Positions 16,214-24,784 of a DNA stretch of 64,000 nucleotides are shown one piece after another; the first letter of the stretch is position 1, and the number at the start of each line of letters is the position of its first letter. The DNA lies in NCBI RefSeq assembly GCF_006517235.1, contig NZ_CP041188.1:1426001-1490000 (forward strand), given 5' to 3'. The notes under the pieces were generated by a model that was not told the DNA's origin, made no database searches, and was given only the letters and a program-made list of their open reading frames with translations. The position numbers and the translations under genes were made by a program. The DNA comes from Pseudarthrobacter sp. NIBRBAC000502772 (GTDB lineage: Bacteria > Actinomycetota > Actinomycetes > Actinomycetales > Micrococcaceae).

Positions 16214-17755
16214 TTAGTGGCTCGAGTGGCTGGCGACCGGGTGGGCCTCCATGGGCAGCTCTTCGGTGACTGCTCCTGCGACCCGCTTCTCCCAGGCCTC
16301 GCGGACCTCGGGGTCCGTGGGAGGCGTGAGCAGCGAGATCACGATGTACGAAACCAGCGAGGCGCCGAGGCCCCAGTAGATGGGTTCGTTGGCGTAGACG
16401 CCGTCAACGCTGGGGATGACCCCTGCGGCGTACATGATCAGCAGTGCCAGGGTAAGGACCGAGCCAACGGCCATGGACCAGGCGGCTGCAATGCCAGTGC
16501 CGCGCTTCCAGACCAGGCCGCCGAGGATGGCCACCAGCAGGCCGCCCACCAGGATGTCGTAGGCGATGGTCAGTGCCACCACGACGTCCTGTGCCGCCAT
16601 GGAGATCAGCACAGCCACGATGCCCAGGCCCAGGACCCAGTAACGGTTGGCCTTGACGTCGTGCTCGGGGTTTTCGGTGTCGTCGGTGTTGATCGTCTTG
16701 CCGAACCAGCTGGCCACGAACGGCACCACGTCGGCGCGGGCCACCGTGGCGGCGGCGATGAGGGCGCCGGAGGCGGTGGACATCATGGCGGCGACTGCGG
16801 CGGCCATGACCAGGCCGCCGATGCCGATCGGCAGGATCTGGGTGGCGACCTCGGCGTAGACAACGTCCTTGCCGAGGTTGGCGACGTCGATGTCGGGTAG
16901 GGCCACGCGGGCGGCCAGGCCGATCAGGGCGCCGGCGACGCCGTACAGGATGCAGTAGACGCCGGCCGTTGCGCCGCCCCAGCGCGCCACGGTGGGGGTC
17001 TTGGCGGTAAAGACGCGCTGCCAGATGTCCTGGCCGATGAGCAGGCCGAGGGTGTAGACCACGAAGTACGTGATGATGGTCTGCATCCCGATGCCATCGA
17101 GCTGGAAGAAGCTGGCGTCAACGCGGCTGCGGATGCCGTCGAAGCCGCCGGCGGCGTTGAGCGTGAACGGCAGCATCAGGGCGAAGATGCCCACGGTCTT
17201 GATGATGAACTGCACCTGGTCGGCCAGGGTGATGGACCACATGCCGCCGATGGTCGAGTAGACCAGGACGATGGCGCCGCCGACTGCGATGGCGAGCCAG
17301 CGCTCCCAGTCGAACAGGACAACGAAGATGGTGGCGTAGGCGCCGGTGGAGGTGGCGCAGAGCATCAGGGTGTAGGCCAGCATCACGATGCCGGAGGTCT
17401 GGGTGGCGCGCTGGCCGTAGCGCAGGCTGAGCATCTGGGAGACCGTGTAGATCTTCAGCCGCTGGATGGTGCCGGCGAAGAGCAGGCTCAGGAGGAGCAC
17501 ACCCGCGCCGATGGCGACCACCAGCCACATGCCGGAGATGCCGAACTTGTAGCCCAGGCCGACGCCGCCGACGGTGGAGGCACCTCCCAGGACGACGGCG
17601 GCCATGGTGCCGGTGTAGAGCAGGGGGCCGAGGCGGCGGCCGGCAACCAGGAAGTCGCTGTTGTTCTTGGTGCGGGACTTGCCCCACCAGCCGAAGGCCA
17701 GCATGGCGATGAGGTACACCACCACGATGGCGATGTTGACGAAGTTAGCGTCCAT
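16214..17755 (-). CDS. Sodium:solute symporter (SSS) family transporter
   Basis: 513-residue, 13-14-helix inner-membrane symporter. N-terminus VNIAIVVVYLIAMLAFGWWG, then SDFLVAGRRLGPLLYTGTMA (residues 33-52, the SSS helix-2 signature region with FLVAGR) and a Na+-site region in helix 9 (AAAVAAMMSTASGALIAAAT, about 310). The start ATG has AAGGAG upstream. Divergent from an XRE-cupin regulator 285 bp away, with a promoter and palindrome between. Substrate not obvious: XRE-cupin/SSS pairs accompany amino acid, polyamine or purine uptake, and a ureohydrolase gene lies 4 kb away. Confidence 0.9.
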   Translation of the reverse strand: MDANFVNIAIVVVYLIAMLAFGWWGKSRTKNNSDFLVAGRRLGPLLYTGTMAAVVLGGASTVGGVGLGYKFGISGMWLVVAIGAGVLLLSLLFAGTIQRLKIYTVSQMLSLRYGQRATQTSGIVMLAYTLMLCATSTGAYATIFVVLFDWERWLAIAVGGAIVLVYSTIGGMWSITLADQVQFIIKTVGIFALMLPFTLNAAGGFDGIRSRVDASFFQLDGIGMQTIITYFVVYTLGLLIGQDIWQRVFTAKTPTVARWGGATAGVYCILYGVAGALIGLAARVALPDIDVANLGKDVVYAEVATQILPIGIGGLVMAAAVAAMMSTASGALIAAATVARADVVPFVASWFGKTINTDDTENPEHDVKANRYWVLGLGIVAVLISMAAQDVVVALTIAYDILVGGLLVAILGGLVWKRGTGIAAAWSMAVGSVLTLALLIMYAAGVIPSVDGVYANEPIYWGLGASLVSYIVISLLTPPTDPEVREAWEKRVAGAVTEELPMEAHPVASHSSH

Positions 17756-17875
17756 TTGGGGCTCCTTGGAGCTGATCTGCAGTGTTTCTGGAATCCCGGC
17801 GGCGCTGCTGGGGAAGCCGGTATTCCGCTGCTCTTGTGGAATTGGGAGGAAGAGTTCATGAAATATTGCCTCAGG

Positions 17876-17891
17876 GGCAACACTTGTTGCC
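17876..17891. promoter_or_regulatory. Palindromic operator at the symporter start site
   Basis: GGCAACA-CT-TGTTGCC, perfect 7-bp arms; immediately beside it TTGCC-TCAGG-GGCAA gives a second overlapping dyad. It covers the predicted symporter transcription start (near 17889). The XRE-cupin regulator encoded divergently is the likely ligand. Confidence 0.6.
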
Positions 17892-17895
17892 TAAA

Positions 17896-17925
17896 AGAGT
17901 ATGCTGTGACCGACGCAACAGTCAA
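17896..17925 (-). promoter_or_regulatory. Promoter of the SSS symporter
   Basis: Minus strand: -35 TTGACT (17925-17920), 18-bp spacer, -10 TACTCT (17901-17896). Confidence 0.65.
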
Positions 17926-18039
17926 GGTCCGGCCGCACTGCCTGGTGTTCGCTGCCGTGGTTGCCGTGTCACGTCTGCTGCTGGCCATTAGGATTGCTCC
18001 AGAGATGGGGCCGCACCGCCGGCCACGAAAGGTCTGCAC

Positions 18040-18615
18040 ATGAAGGCACTGCCAGTTGAGCCGAGCAACGTTCCCGTTGCCATCGGTTCCCGAATCCGTG
18101 CCGCCCGGCAGTCGCAGCGGCTGACCATCGAGCAGGTTGCCGACGCCACCGGCCTGACCAAGGGCTTCCTCAGCCGCGTGGAACGTGACCTTACGTCGCC
18201 GTCGGTCGCGTCCCTGGTGACCCTGTGCCAGGTCCTGTCCATCTCCATTGGCGACCTGTTTGTGGCCCCGGAAACCCACCTGACTAAACGGGACGAAGGC
18301 CCACGGATCTCCCTGGGCGGCGAAGGCATCGTGGAGCGGCTGCTGACCGCCCGTTCCGAACGGCGCATCCAGATCATCCAGGCCGTCATCGAGCCGCATG
18401 GCCGCGGCGAGGCTGAGCTTTACGCCGTGGACTGCGACGTGGATGTGCTCCATGTGATCAAGGGGCGCATCCGGCTGATCCTGACCAACGAGGAATACGA
18501 GCTCAGCACCGGCGACACCGTGACCTTCCCGGGCCGCGAACCGCATACGTGGGTCAATCCCACCGACGAGGCCGTCGAGGTTCTCTGGGTCCTGGTCCCC
18601 GCCGCCAGCCGGTAG
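18040..18615 (+). CDS. XRE-family regulator with cupin domain
   Basis: 191 residues: an N-terminal HTH_XRE domain (residues 14-70, with IEQVADATGLTKGFLSRVER) and a C-terminal cupin_2 barrel (about 110-185, ending GREPHTWVNPTDEAVEVLWVL). Proteins of this plan (PuuR-like) control uptake and catabolism of amino acids or polyamines, sensing the ligand with the cupin. GAAAGG precedes the ATG. Divergent from the SSS symporter, whose start site carries a GGCAAC/GTTGCC palindrome. PuuR-like relatives regulate putrescine use, which would suit the ureohydrolase genes further on, but this is inference. Confidence 0.87.
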   Translation: MKALPVEPSNVPVAIGSRIRAARQSQRLTIEQVADATGLTKGFLSRVERDLTSPSVASLVTLCQVLSISIGDLFVAPETHLTKRDEGPRISLGGEGIVERLLTARSERRIQIIQAVIEPHGRGEAELYAVDCDVDVLHVIKGRIRLILTNEEYELSTGDTVTFPGREPHTWVNPTDEAVEVLWVLVPAASR

Positions 18616-18654
18616 GTTGCTGATTCCCGCTCGCCAGCGTTGCTGCGCTCCTGC

Positions 18655-19098
18655 CCGGCGGAGCATCCGCACGCCGTCGTCCTGGTCCGCGTGGGCGAGC
18701 CGGACATGCGACTCCATGCCCATCAGGGGTTCGCCGTCCTTGCCCTTGATGGTGAAGTCCGGGGCGGTGAATTCCTTGCCGCCGGAGAGCGGCGCGCCTT
18801 CGGATTTTGTCCGCCCGATCAGCAGTTCCTGTTCCCGCAGCGACGTGCGGTCCCAGATTTCGATCTGCATCCGGATCCGGGGCGCCACCAGGTAGCTGCC
18901 GCCCTGCATCCAGGCTTCCTCCGGGCGGGAGGCTTCCCCGGCCCAGACGTGCTCCGTCAGCAGCTCGGTGTCTTCGGCCTTGAGGTTGTTGGTGCCGTCC
19001 TTGAAGCCGAACAGGTTGCGGGGGGTTTGCTGGCTCCGGGAAGTGGACGCGGTACGGCCGAACCCGAGCTGGGACCAGTTGACAGAGTATAACGCGCT
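18655..19098 (-). pseudogene. DyP-type peroxidase (EfeB-like) remnant
   Basis: Central part of a dye-decolourising peroxidase, about 148 codons without start or end. It includes the family hallmark NLFGFKDGTNN (GxxDG, heme-side catalytic Asp), the GGSYLVAPRIRMQIEIWD segment, and SHVRLAHADQDDGVRMLRR, where EfeB-type enzymes continue into the rest of the heme domain. Here homology stops abruptly at both ends; the reading frame then runs into antisense of the XRE-cupin gene. Intact EfeB is about 400 residues with a Tat signal. It was probably truncated when neighbouring DNA was gained or lost. Confidence 0.8.
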
Positions 19099-19154
19099 GC
19101 GGATCCACACTTCCAATCCGGCCCGTAGCGCTTGCGGGCCACTGCCTCTTTGCG

Positions 19155-20153
19155 TCAGGGGCGGATCAGGAAGGACTCGACTTTTCCGGGATCCCTTTCG
19201 ATGACGGGTTCCAGGATGGCATCGATCCTGGTCAGGAGGTCGGCTTCCAGTTTCACTCCGACTGCGGTGGCGTTGTCCACGAGCTGTTCCGGGCGTGAAG
19301 CTCCGACGATGGCGGCAGAGACGTTGGCGTTCTGAAGGACCCAGGCCAGCGCGAGGGCCGCCATGGACAGGCCTGCTTCCTCGGCGAGGGGTCTGAGCTG
19401 CTGGACGCGGGCAAGAACGTCGTCGCCGAGGTAGCGGTGGTCGGTCTTGAGGGCGCCGTCATCCGTGGTGAACCGCGATGCGGACGGTGCGGGCTGCCCG
19501 GGCACGTACTTGCCGGTGAGGACGCCCTGGGCCATGGGTGACCAGCAGATCTGTCCAAGTCCCAGTTCCTCGCTGACGGGGACGATTTCTTCCTCGATGA
19601 CGCGCCACAGCATGGAGTACTGCGGTTGGTTGGAGATCAGCTGGATGCCCAGTTCCTTGGCCAGCATGGCTCCCGCCCGGATTTCGTCCACGGTCCATTC
19701 GGACACCCCGATGTAGAGGGCCTTGCCCGCACGGACGATGTCCGCGAACGCCTGCATCGTCTCTTCAAGGGGCGTTTCATAGTCATAGCGGTGGGCCTGG
19801 TAGAGGTCCACATAGTCGGTCTGCAGGCGTTGCAGGGAGCCGTTGATGGACTCCATCACGTGCTTGCGGGACAGTCCGCGGTCGTTCTTGCCTTCACCGG
19901 TGGGGAAGTAAACCTTGGTGAAAATCTCCAAGCCCTCGCGGCGCACCCCCTTGAGTGCTTCCCCGAGGGCCGTCTCCGCTTTGGTTCCTGCATAGGCGTC
20001 GGCTGTGTCGAAAGTGGTGATGCCCAAGTCCAGTGCCTGGCGGACGCAGGCCGTGGCGGCTTCCTGGTCGATCTGCTCTCCATGGGTGACCCAGTTGCCG
20101 TAGGCGAGTTCGCTGATGTACATGCCGGATGAGCCGAGTTTGCGGTATTCCAT
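19155..20153 (-). CDS. Aldo/keto reductase
   Basis: 332-residue NADPH-dependent oxidoreductase of the AKR superfamily, closest in style to the Kv-beta/YghZ-like branch (start MEYRKLGSSGMYISELAYG). The catalytic tetrad is visible: Asp in TTFDTADAY, Tyr in the same motif, Lys in IFTKVYF and His in LYQAHRYD. The cofactor-binding end NVSAAIVGASRPEQL is near residue 280. The gene is 26 bp behind a LacI-family gene on the same strand and probably forms its operon. The physiological substrate (sugar aldehyde or ketone) cannot be told. Confidence 0.88.
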   Translation of the reverse strand: MEYRKLGSSGMYISELAYGNWVTHGEQIDQEAATACVRQALDLGITTFDTADAYAGTKAETALGEALKGVRREGLEIFTKVYFPTGEGKNDRGLSRKHVMESINGSLQRLQTDYVDLYQAHRYDYETPLEETMQAFADIVRAGKALYIGVSEWTVDEIRAGAMLAKELGIQLISNQPQYSMLWRVIEEEIVPVSEELGLGQICWSPMAQGVLTGKYVPGQPAPSASRFTTDDGALKTDHRYLGDDVLARVQQLRPLAEEAGLSMAALALAWVLQNANVSAAIVGASRPEQLVDNATAVGVKLEADLLTRIDAILEPVIERDPGKVESFLIRP

Positions 20154-20179
20154 GTGCAGTTCCTTCGATTGTGGGTTTG

Positions 20180-21250
20180 CTATCCGACGTGCCTTTGGAG
20201 TCTGTTTTTGCTACGCAGCGGCCGCGGCGGCGCCGTGCTGCCACGGACGACCAGCGTGGCCGTGATGGTCAGCGAGCCGGCCGCAGGGTCGGTAGCTTGG
20301 AGGTCGGTAGCGTGGAGGTTGGCGAGCAGGAGCCGTGCGGCCTCGCTGCCCTGCCGCGCGACGGAGTGGTCCATGGTGGTCAGGTCAAGAAGTTCGGCGA
20401 GTTCATGGTTGTCGAATCCGATCACTGACACATCATCAGGGATGCTGATTCCCGCATCGCGAAGTGAGCGCAGAGCGCCGAAGGCCATTTCGTCGGAGGC
20501 AACAAACACTGCAGTGGGTGGGTTGCCCGCGCACAGGAGTTTGGCCATGGCGGCTGACCCTCCGGATACGGTGTTCTCGTCGAAGACTTCATTGCCGGGA
20601 TCCGGCTCGAGTCCCGCCTCCGCAAGGGCATCGCGGTAGCCGAGGTGCCGTTGCGCGGGTGGAACACCGCCCAGCGTGCTGCCGACCTGTTCCTGGATTC
20701 CGATGAAGCCGATCTGTTCATGTCCCAGGTTCAGCAGGTGACGCACCGCCGACAGGCCGGCAGCCCTGTCCTCCACGCTTACGCCGGCAAGCCCCGGCTG
20801 ATTGGACCCCAGAACCGCGATCGGCAGTCCCTGCCTGTCCAGCGCCGCCAGTTCTTGCGGACTGGGCTGCAGGGCGAGGATGAGGACACCATCAGCGCGG
20901 CCGGCCAGCCCGGGCCCGGCGAAGAAACGATCCCGGGAGCCCGGGTCAGCCAGTTCGTAGAGAAGCACGTCATACCCTGCCTCGCGGAGCACGTTGCCTG
21001 CAGAGCTCAGGACCTGGCCAAAGAACCATTTTGACAGGCTGGGGGTCAGAATCGCCACCGTTCGCGTCTTTCCGGTGGCAAGCCGGGATCCGGCCAAGGA
21101 AGGAACATAGCCCAACTCCAAGGCAATCCTTTGCACGCGCTTGCGAGTCTCGATCGAAATGCCAGGAATATCGCGAAGGGCGCGGGAAACCGTAGACACT
21201 GAGACGCCAGCACGTTCGGCGACGGTTTCCACGGAAGAAGGCATGGGCAT
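20180..21250 (-). CDS. LacI-family transcriptional repressor
   Basis: 356-residue repressor. HTH and hinge: VETVAERAGVSVSTVSRALR and LGYVPSLAGSRLATGK (residues 6-62), then a type-1 periplasmic-binding-like sensor domain. The start is set at the ATG at 21250; the open frame extends 118 codons further upstream but that part is out-of-family and crosses the operator. First gene of a two-gene unit with the aldo/keto reductase. A perfect palindrome 25 bp upstream (21275-21290) suggests autorepression. Confidence 0.88.
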   Translation of the reverse strand: MPMPSSVETVAERAGVSVSTVSRALRDIPGISIETRKRVQRIALELGYVPSLAGSRLATGKTRTVAILTPSLSKWFFGQVLSSAGNVLREAGYDVLLYELADPGSRDRFFAGPGLAGRADGVLILALQPSPQELAALDRQGLPIAVLGSNQPGLAGVSVEDRAAGLSAVRHLLNLGHEQIGFIGIQEQVGSTLGGVPPAQRHLGYRDALAEAGLEPDPGNEVFDENTVSGGSAAMAKLLCAGNPPTAVFVASDEMAFGALRSLRDAGISIPDDVSVIGFDNHELAELLDLTTMDHSVARQGSEAARLLLANLHATDLQATDPAAGSLTITATLVVRGSTAPPRPLRSKNRLQRHVG

Positions 21251-21274
21251 AAAATTAGCTTCTTTTACAGAAAT

Positions 21275-21290
21275 TCGCAAGCGCTTGCGA
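21275..21290. promoter_or_regulatory. Perfect 16-bp LacI-type operator
   Basis: TCGCAAGCGCTTGCGA, a perfect dyad with central CG step, 25 bp upstream of the lacI-family start. The CGCAAGCGCTTGCG core matches the LacI/GalR operator pattern. Confidence 0.75.
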
Positions 21291-21371
21291 TGCTTCACCC
21301 AGCGGAAGAGTTTCGCCGCTGCCCGTTCCAATCGCAGTCCAGGGATCGACAAAAGTCGCGGGCCGCTTTCG

Positions 21372-21632
21372 GTCGCCGGGACGTTCCAGGAAATCGAGCC
21401 GGGCAAGCGCATCGTGTTCACCTGGGGCTGGGAGTCCGCCACGGACCTGCCCGGCGACCACTTCCTGGGACGCCTGGTCGCGGAGGCGTCGACGGATTCC
21501 GGTGCCGGCCCGGACGAATGGTCCGCTGCCCCGGACCCCATCGACCACCTCATCGCCGCCGACGCGTCGCTGGCAGTCCTCCTGGGGGTCCTGCGTAAGC
21601 TCACCCCGGAAGACCGGGAAAAGCCGACGCCG
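21372..21632 (+). pseudogene. Decayed AHSA1/SRPBCC and TIGR03086-like gene fragments
   Basis: One open frame holds two unrelated fragments: AGTFQEIEPGKRIVFTWGWE (21375-21434), the AHSA1/SRPBCC core strand, and PDPIDHLIAADASLAVLLGV continuing to LTPEDREKPTP (21531-21632), the opening helix of a mycothiol-dependent maleylpyruvate isomerase-like (TIGR03086) protein. Neither has a start, a full domain or a conserved end. In actinobacteria these two families are often neighbours, so this is probably the scar of such a pair. The 585 bp between the lacI-family start and the ureohydrolase start hold no intact gene. Confidence 0.6.
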
Positions 21633-21835
21633 TGGCGGTGGCATGGGTCCTGGCGAACCCGAACGTGTTCCCATCAACTTTGGGACGCGATCACCGGTCT
21701 CTGCCCTGTTCTCAGCTCGACAAGGTTGAGGAGCGGCGGTGAGGGTGGTGTTGTAAACAACTGATGCGCATAAGAAAACTCCAGGGTATGATGGCTGTCA
21801 CACCCGCCGATCAATCCTCGAAGGAGAGGCTCATC

Positions 21836-22900
21836 TTGAAAGAGCTGCGCATCGAAGCCAACGGCAACCTTGGCCCCATCGATTCATCCCGTATCCCGCG
21901 CTATGCCGGCGCTGCAACCTACGCCCGCCTGCCGCGCCTGGACCAGGTGGCCAAGGCTGACGTGACGGTGGTGGGAGTGCCCTTCGACTCGGGTGTTTCG
22001 TACCGCCCGGGTGCCCGTTTCGGGTCCAACCACATCCGGGAAGCGAGCCGCCTGCTCCGGCCCTACAACCCGGCCTGGGACGTCAGCCCGTTCGAAAACA
22101 TCCAGGTGGCTGACGCCGGCGATATGGCGGTCAACCCGTTCAACATCAACGAAGCCATCGAAACCATCCAGCAGAACGCCTTGGACCTCACCGCGGCCGG
22201 CAGCAAGCTGGTGACGCTCGGCGGGGACCACACCATCGCCCTGCCGCTGCTCCGTGCGGCTGCCGAGCGGGCAGGCGGGCCCATTGCCATGCTGCACTTT
22301 GACGCCCACCTCGACACCTGGGACACCTACTTCGGCGCTGAATACACCCACGGCACCCCGTTCCGCCGGGCCGTTGAGGAAGGCATCCTGGACACGGAAG
22401 CGATCAGCCACATCGGCACTCGCGGCCCGCTCTACGGCAAAAAGGATCTCGACGACGACCACCGCTTCGGGTTCGGCATCGTCACGTCCGCGGACGTCTA
22501 CTACCAGGGCGTCCTGGAGACCGTTGCCAAGGTCCGCGACCGGATCGGCAACCGCCCGCTCTACATCTCCGTGGACATCGACGTCCTGGACCCCGCACAC
22601 GCCCCGGGCACCGGAACCCCCGAGGCCGGCGGCATCACCAGCCGCGAACTCCTGGAGATCATCCGGGGCTTCCGCGGCATGAACCTGGTGGGCGCCGACG
22701 TCGTCGAGGTTGCTCCTGCCTACGACCACGCCGAAATCACCGGCGTGGCAGCCAGCCATGTGGCCTATGAACTGATCACCCTGATGGCGGACAATGCTGT
22801 TGAAGGTGACCGGTTCGGGACCGCCAACGGCTACGCCGCGCAAGCTCTCGGCCAAGAAGCCCGCCAACCTGCCGGTTTCGCCGCCGGAACCAAGGAGTAG
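21836..22900 (+). CDS. Ureohydrolase (agmatinase/guanidinobutyrase-like)
   Basis: 354-residue Mn2+-dependent hydrolase that releases urea from a guanidino compound. The metal-binding motifs are complete: GGDHTIALP (about residue 130), [10 protein letters not shown] (about 155) and [20 protein letters not shown] (about 243-262). I choose the TTG at 21836 because AAGGAGAGG ends 6 nt upstream and a TATGAT box at 21787 fits a -10 element; an ATG at 21788 falls within that box. Followed after 5 bp by a ThDP enzyme. That pairing recalls the arginine transaminase route (2-ketoarginine decarboxylation, then guanidinobutyrate hydrolysis), so guanidinobutyrase is as likely as agmatinase. Confidence 0.88.
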   Translation: MKELRIEANGNLGPIDSSRIPRYAGAATYARLPRLDQVAKADVTVVGVPFDSGVSYRPGARFGSNHIREASRLLRPYNPAWDVSPFENIQVADAGDMAVNPFNINEAIETIQQNALDLTAAGSKLVTLGGDHTIALPLLRAAAERAGGPIAMLHFDAHLDTWDTYFGAEYTHGTPFRRAVEEGILDTEAISHIGTRGPLYGKKDLDDDHRFGFGIVTSADVYYQGVLETVAKVRDRIGNRPLYISVDIDVLDPAHAPGTGTPEAGGITSRELLEIIRGFRGMNLVGADVVEVAPAYDHAEITGVAASHVAYELITLMADNAVEGDRFGTANGYAAQALGQEARQPAGFAAGTKE

Positions 22901-22905
22901 CCACC

Positions 22906-24600
22906 ATGATTGATTTCGATCCGGGCACAGCAGCACCTACCAAGGGGACCAGCCAGCGCAACGGCGGGGACCTCGTCGTCGAAACCCTTGAAGCGCTCGG
23001 CGCCAAGACCGTCTTCGGCATCCCGGGCCAGCACGCGCTCGGCCTGTTTGACGCCATGGGCCGCGGCAATCTGCACTTCGTGTCCTCCCGCGTGGAGAAC
23101 AACAGCGCCTTCGCCGCGGACGGGTACTCCCGCGCCACCGGCGAAGTGGGTGTGCTGTTCCTGTCCACCGGTCCCGGTGCGCTGACGTCCCTGGCCGGCC
23201 TGCAGGAGGCCTACGCCACGGGTGTGCCCATGGTGGTGGTGGCCAGCCAGATCCCGCTCGAAGGACTCGGCGCCCGCCGCAAGGGCATGCTCCACCAGCT
23301 CGATGACCAGAAGGCCTCGGCCGCGAACGTCACCAAGAGCCAGCGCCTGATCCAGCACGCGTCCGGTATTCCGTCGGCCATCCAGGATGCCTGGACTGAA
23401 GCCATCTCCTCGCCGCAGGGCCCGGTCTGGCTGGAAATCCCGCAGAACGTGCTCCTGGACCCCATCATGGTGCCCCCGGTGGAGGACGCGCTCGCCGAAG
23501 CAGCGGACAACCCGCCCCGTGTGGAGCTGGTCCGGGAAGCAGTGAAATGGCTGTCGACGGCGGAACGTCCCGCCATCATCGCCGGTGGCGGTACCCGGCG
23601 TGGCCGGGCCGAAAAATCGCTGCTCTCGATTGCCGAAAAGCTGCGGGCGCCGGTCATCTGCACACCTGGCGGCAACGGCGCCTTCCCTTGGACCCATGAG
23701 CTCTCGCTGCAGTCCTGGATCGAGGACCGGCACATGACGGACCTCCTGGAGGACGCCGACGTCCTGATTGTCATTGGCTCCTCCCTCGGTGAAGTCACAT
23801 CCAACTACTTCACGTTCGCGCCCCGCGGCCGCATCATCCAGATCGACGCCGAGCCGCGCGTCCTCGAATCGAACAGCCCCGGCCTGGGTATCCGTGCCGA
23901 CGCCGGCCAGGCGCTCGCCGCCCTCGACGATGCCCTTGTGGCGCCCGTCGACACCACCCGCAGCTGGCACGGGACCGCCCCGGAGGACCTGGTGAAGGAC
24001 TCGCTCGCCAAGGTCAAGGCAAGGCTGGAATCCCAGGACCTGGGCAAAGAGCTGAAGTTCATGTCCGACATCCGGGAAGCCGTCCCCGCGGACATGCAGA
24101 CCTTCTGGGACATGACCATTTCCGCGTACTGGGGCTGGAGCTGCTGGGATGCCCGGCAGGGCCAGTTCCACTCCGCCCAGGGTGCCGGCGGCCTGGGCTA
24201 CGGCTTCCCGGCAGCCATCGGCGGCGCCGTCGGGCTGGAAACAGTCGGCAAACCCAGCCGCGTCCTCGCGGTGTCCGGTGACGGTTCATCCATGTACTCC
24301 ATCTCCGAACTCGCCACCGCCAAGCAGCACAACATCCCCGTGACCTGGCTGATCGTGGACGACGGCGGCTACGGCATCCTGCGTGAATACATGGTGGGCG
24401 CGTTCGGCAAGGCCACGGCCACCGAGCTTGCGCGCCCAGACTTCGTCAAGCTCGCCGAAGCATTCGGTGTGCCGGCCACGCGGGTGGCCCCCGAGGACGT
24501 CGGGGACGCGCTCAGGGCGGGCTTCGCGGCGGACGGACCCAACGTCGTCGTCGTCGAAACCCTGCTCAGGATGTTCGGCCCCACCCACCTGGACGACTGA
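22906..24600 (+). CDS. ThDP-dependent decarboxylase/acetolactate synthase-like enzyme
   Basis: 564-residue enzyme with the three domains of the IlvB/benzoylformate-decarboxylase superfamily. The N-terminal PYR domain contains the catalytic Glu in SSRVENNSAFAADGYSRATG (about residue 65) and a central Rossmann-like domain follows. The C-terminal ThDP-binding motif starts at SGDGSSMYS (about 462) and ends at IVDDGGYG (about 488), where Asp-Asp stands in place of the usual Asn-Asn. AAGGAG precedes the ATG. The ureohydrolase gene lies directly upstream. A role as 5-guanidino-2-oxopentanoate decarboxylase (AruI-like) is an inference from this context. Confidence 0.82.
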   Translation: MIDFDPGTAAPTKGTSQRNGGDLVVETLEALGAKTVFGIPGQHALGLFDAMGRGNLHFVSSRVENNSAFAADGYSRATGEVGVLFLSTGPGALTSLAGLQEAYATGVPMVVVASQIPLEGLGARRKGMLHQLDDQKASAANVTKSQRLIQHASGIPSAIQDAWTEAISSPQGPVWLEIPQNVLLDPIMVPPVEDALAEAADNPPRVELVREAVKWLSTAERPAIIAGGGTRRGRAEKSLLSIAEKLRAPVICTPGGNGAFPWTHELSLQSWIEDRHMTDLLEDADVLIVIGSSLGEVTSNYFTFAPRGRIIQIDAEPRVLESNSPGLGIRADAGQALAALDDALVAPVDTTRSWHGTAPEDLVKDSLAKVKARLESQDLGKELKFMSDIREAVPADMQTFWDMTISAYWGWSCWDARQGQFHSAQGAGGLGYGFPAAIGGAVGLETVGKPSRVLAVSGDGSSMYSISELATAKQHNIPVTWLIVDDGGYGILREYMVGAFGKATATELARPDFVKLAEAFGVPATRVAPEDVGDALRAGFAADGPNVVVVETLLRMFGPTHLDD

Positions 24601-24619
24601 ACACCCAGCACCAAAGCAC

Positions 24620-24682
24620 GCGCGAACTGGCAGCTAATACCCTCCCCAAGCAAATTTGAGGGTATTAGCTGCCGGTTCGCGC
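24620..24682. repeat. Long hairpin repeat (GCGCGAAC family)
   Basis: 25-bp arms 24620-24644 and 24658-24682 with a single T/C difference (a G-U pair in RNA) and a 13-nt loop. Arms start GCGCGAACTGGCAGCTAA and end GCTGCCGGTTCGCGC. It lies 20 bp after the ThDP enzyme gene and could end transcription, but its end motif GCGCGAAC recurs at 26947 and around 47518-47628, so it is also a dispersed repeat. Confidence 0.75.
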
Positions 24683-24722
24683 TTGGCGTTTAAGGCCAGT
24701 GACCCCTGCCATCTCTTCTTTA

Positions 24723-24766
24723 GTTTCCTAAAGCAACCATTTATGTATATAGTTGCCTTAGGCAAA
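24723..24766. promoter_or_regulatory. Two MarR-type palindromes
   Basis: GTTTCCTAAAGCAAC (24723-24737, imperfect) and GTTGCCTTAGGCAA (24752-24765, perfect TTGCCT-T-AGGCAA) flank an AT-rich TTATGTATATA patch that can serve as the -10. They sit 20-60 bp upstream of the marR-family gene, fitting autorepression. Confidence 0.65.
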
Positions 24767-24784
24767 TAAAAGAGGAGCTCAACC

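Noticed and set aside
17488..18654. Continuation of the DyP-peroxidase frame toward the symporter
   Set aside because: After the peroxidase similarity ends the frame only reads antisense of the XRE-cupin gene and then an alternate frame of the symporter.
21141..21764. 207-codon plus-strand frame as an intact gene
   Set aside because: It begins antisense inside the lacI-family gene and joins two unrelated gene fragments; treated as remnants.
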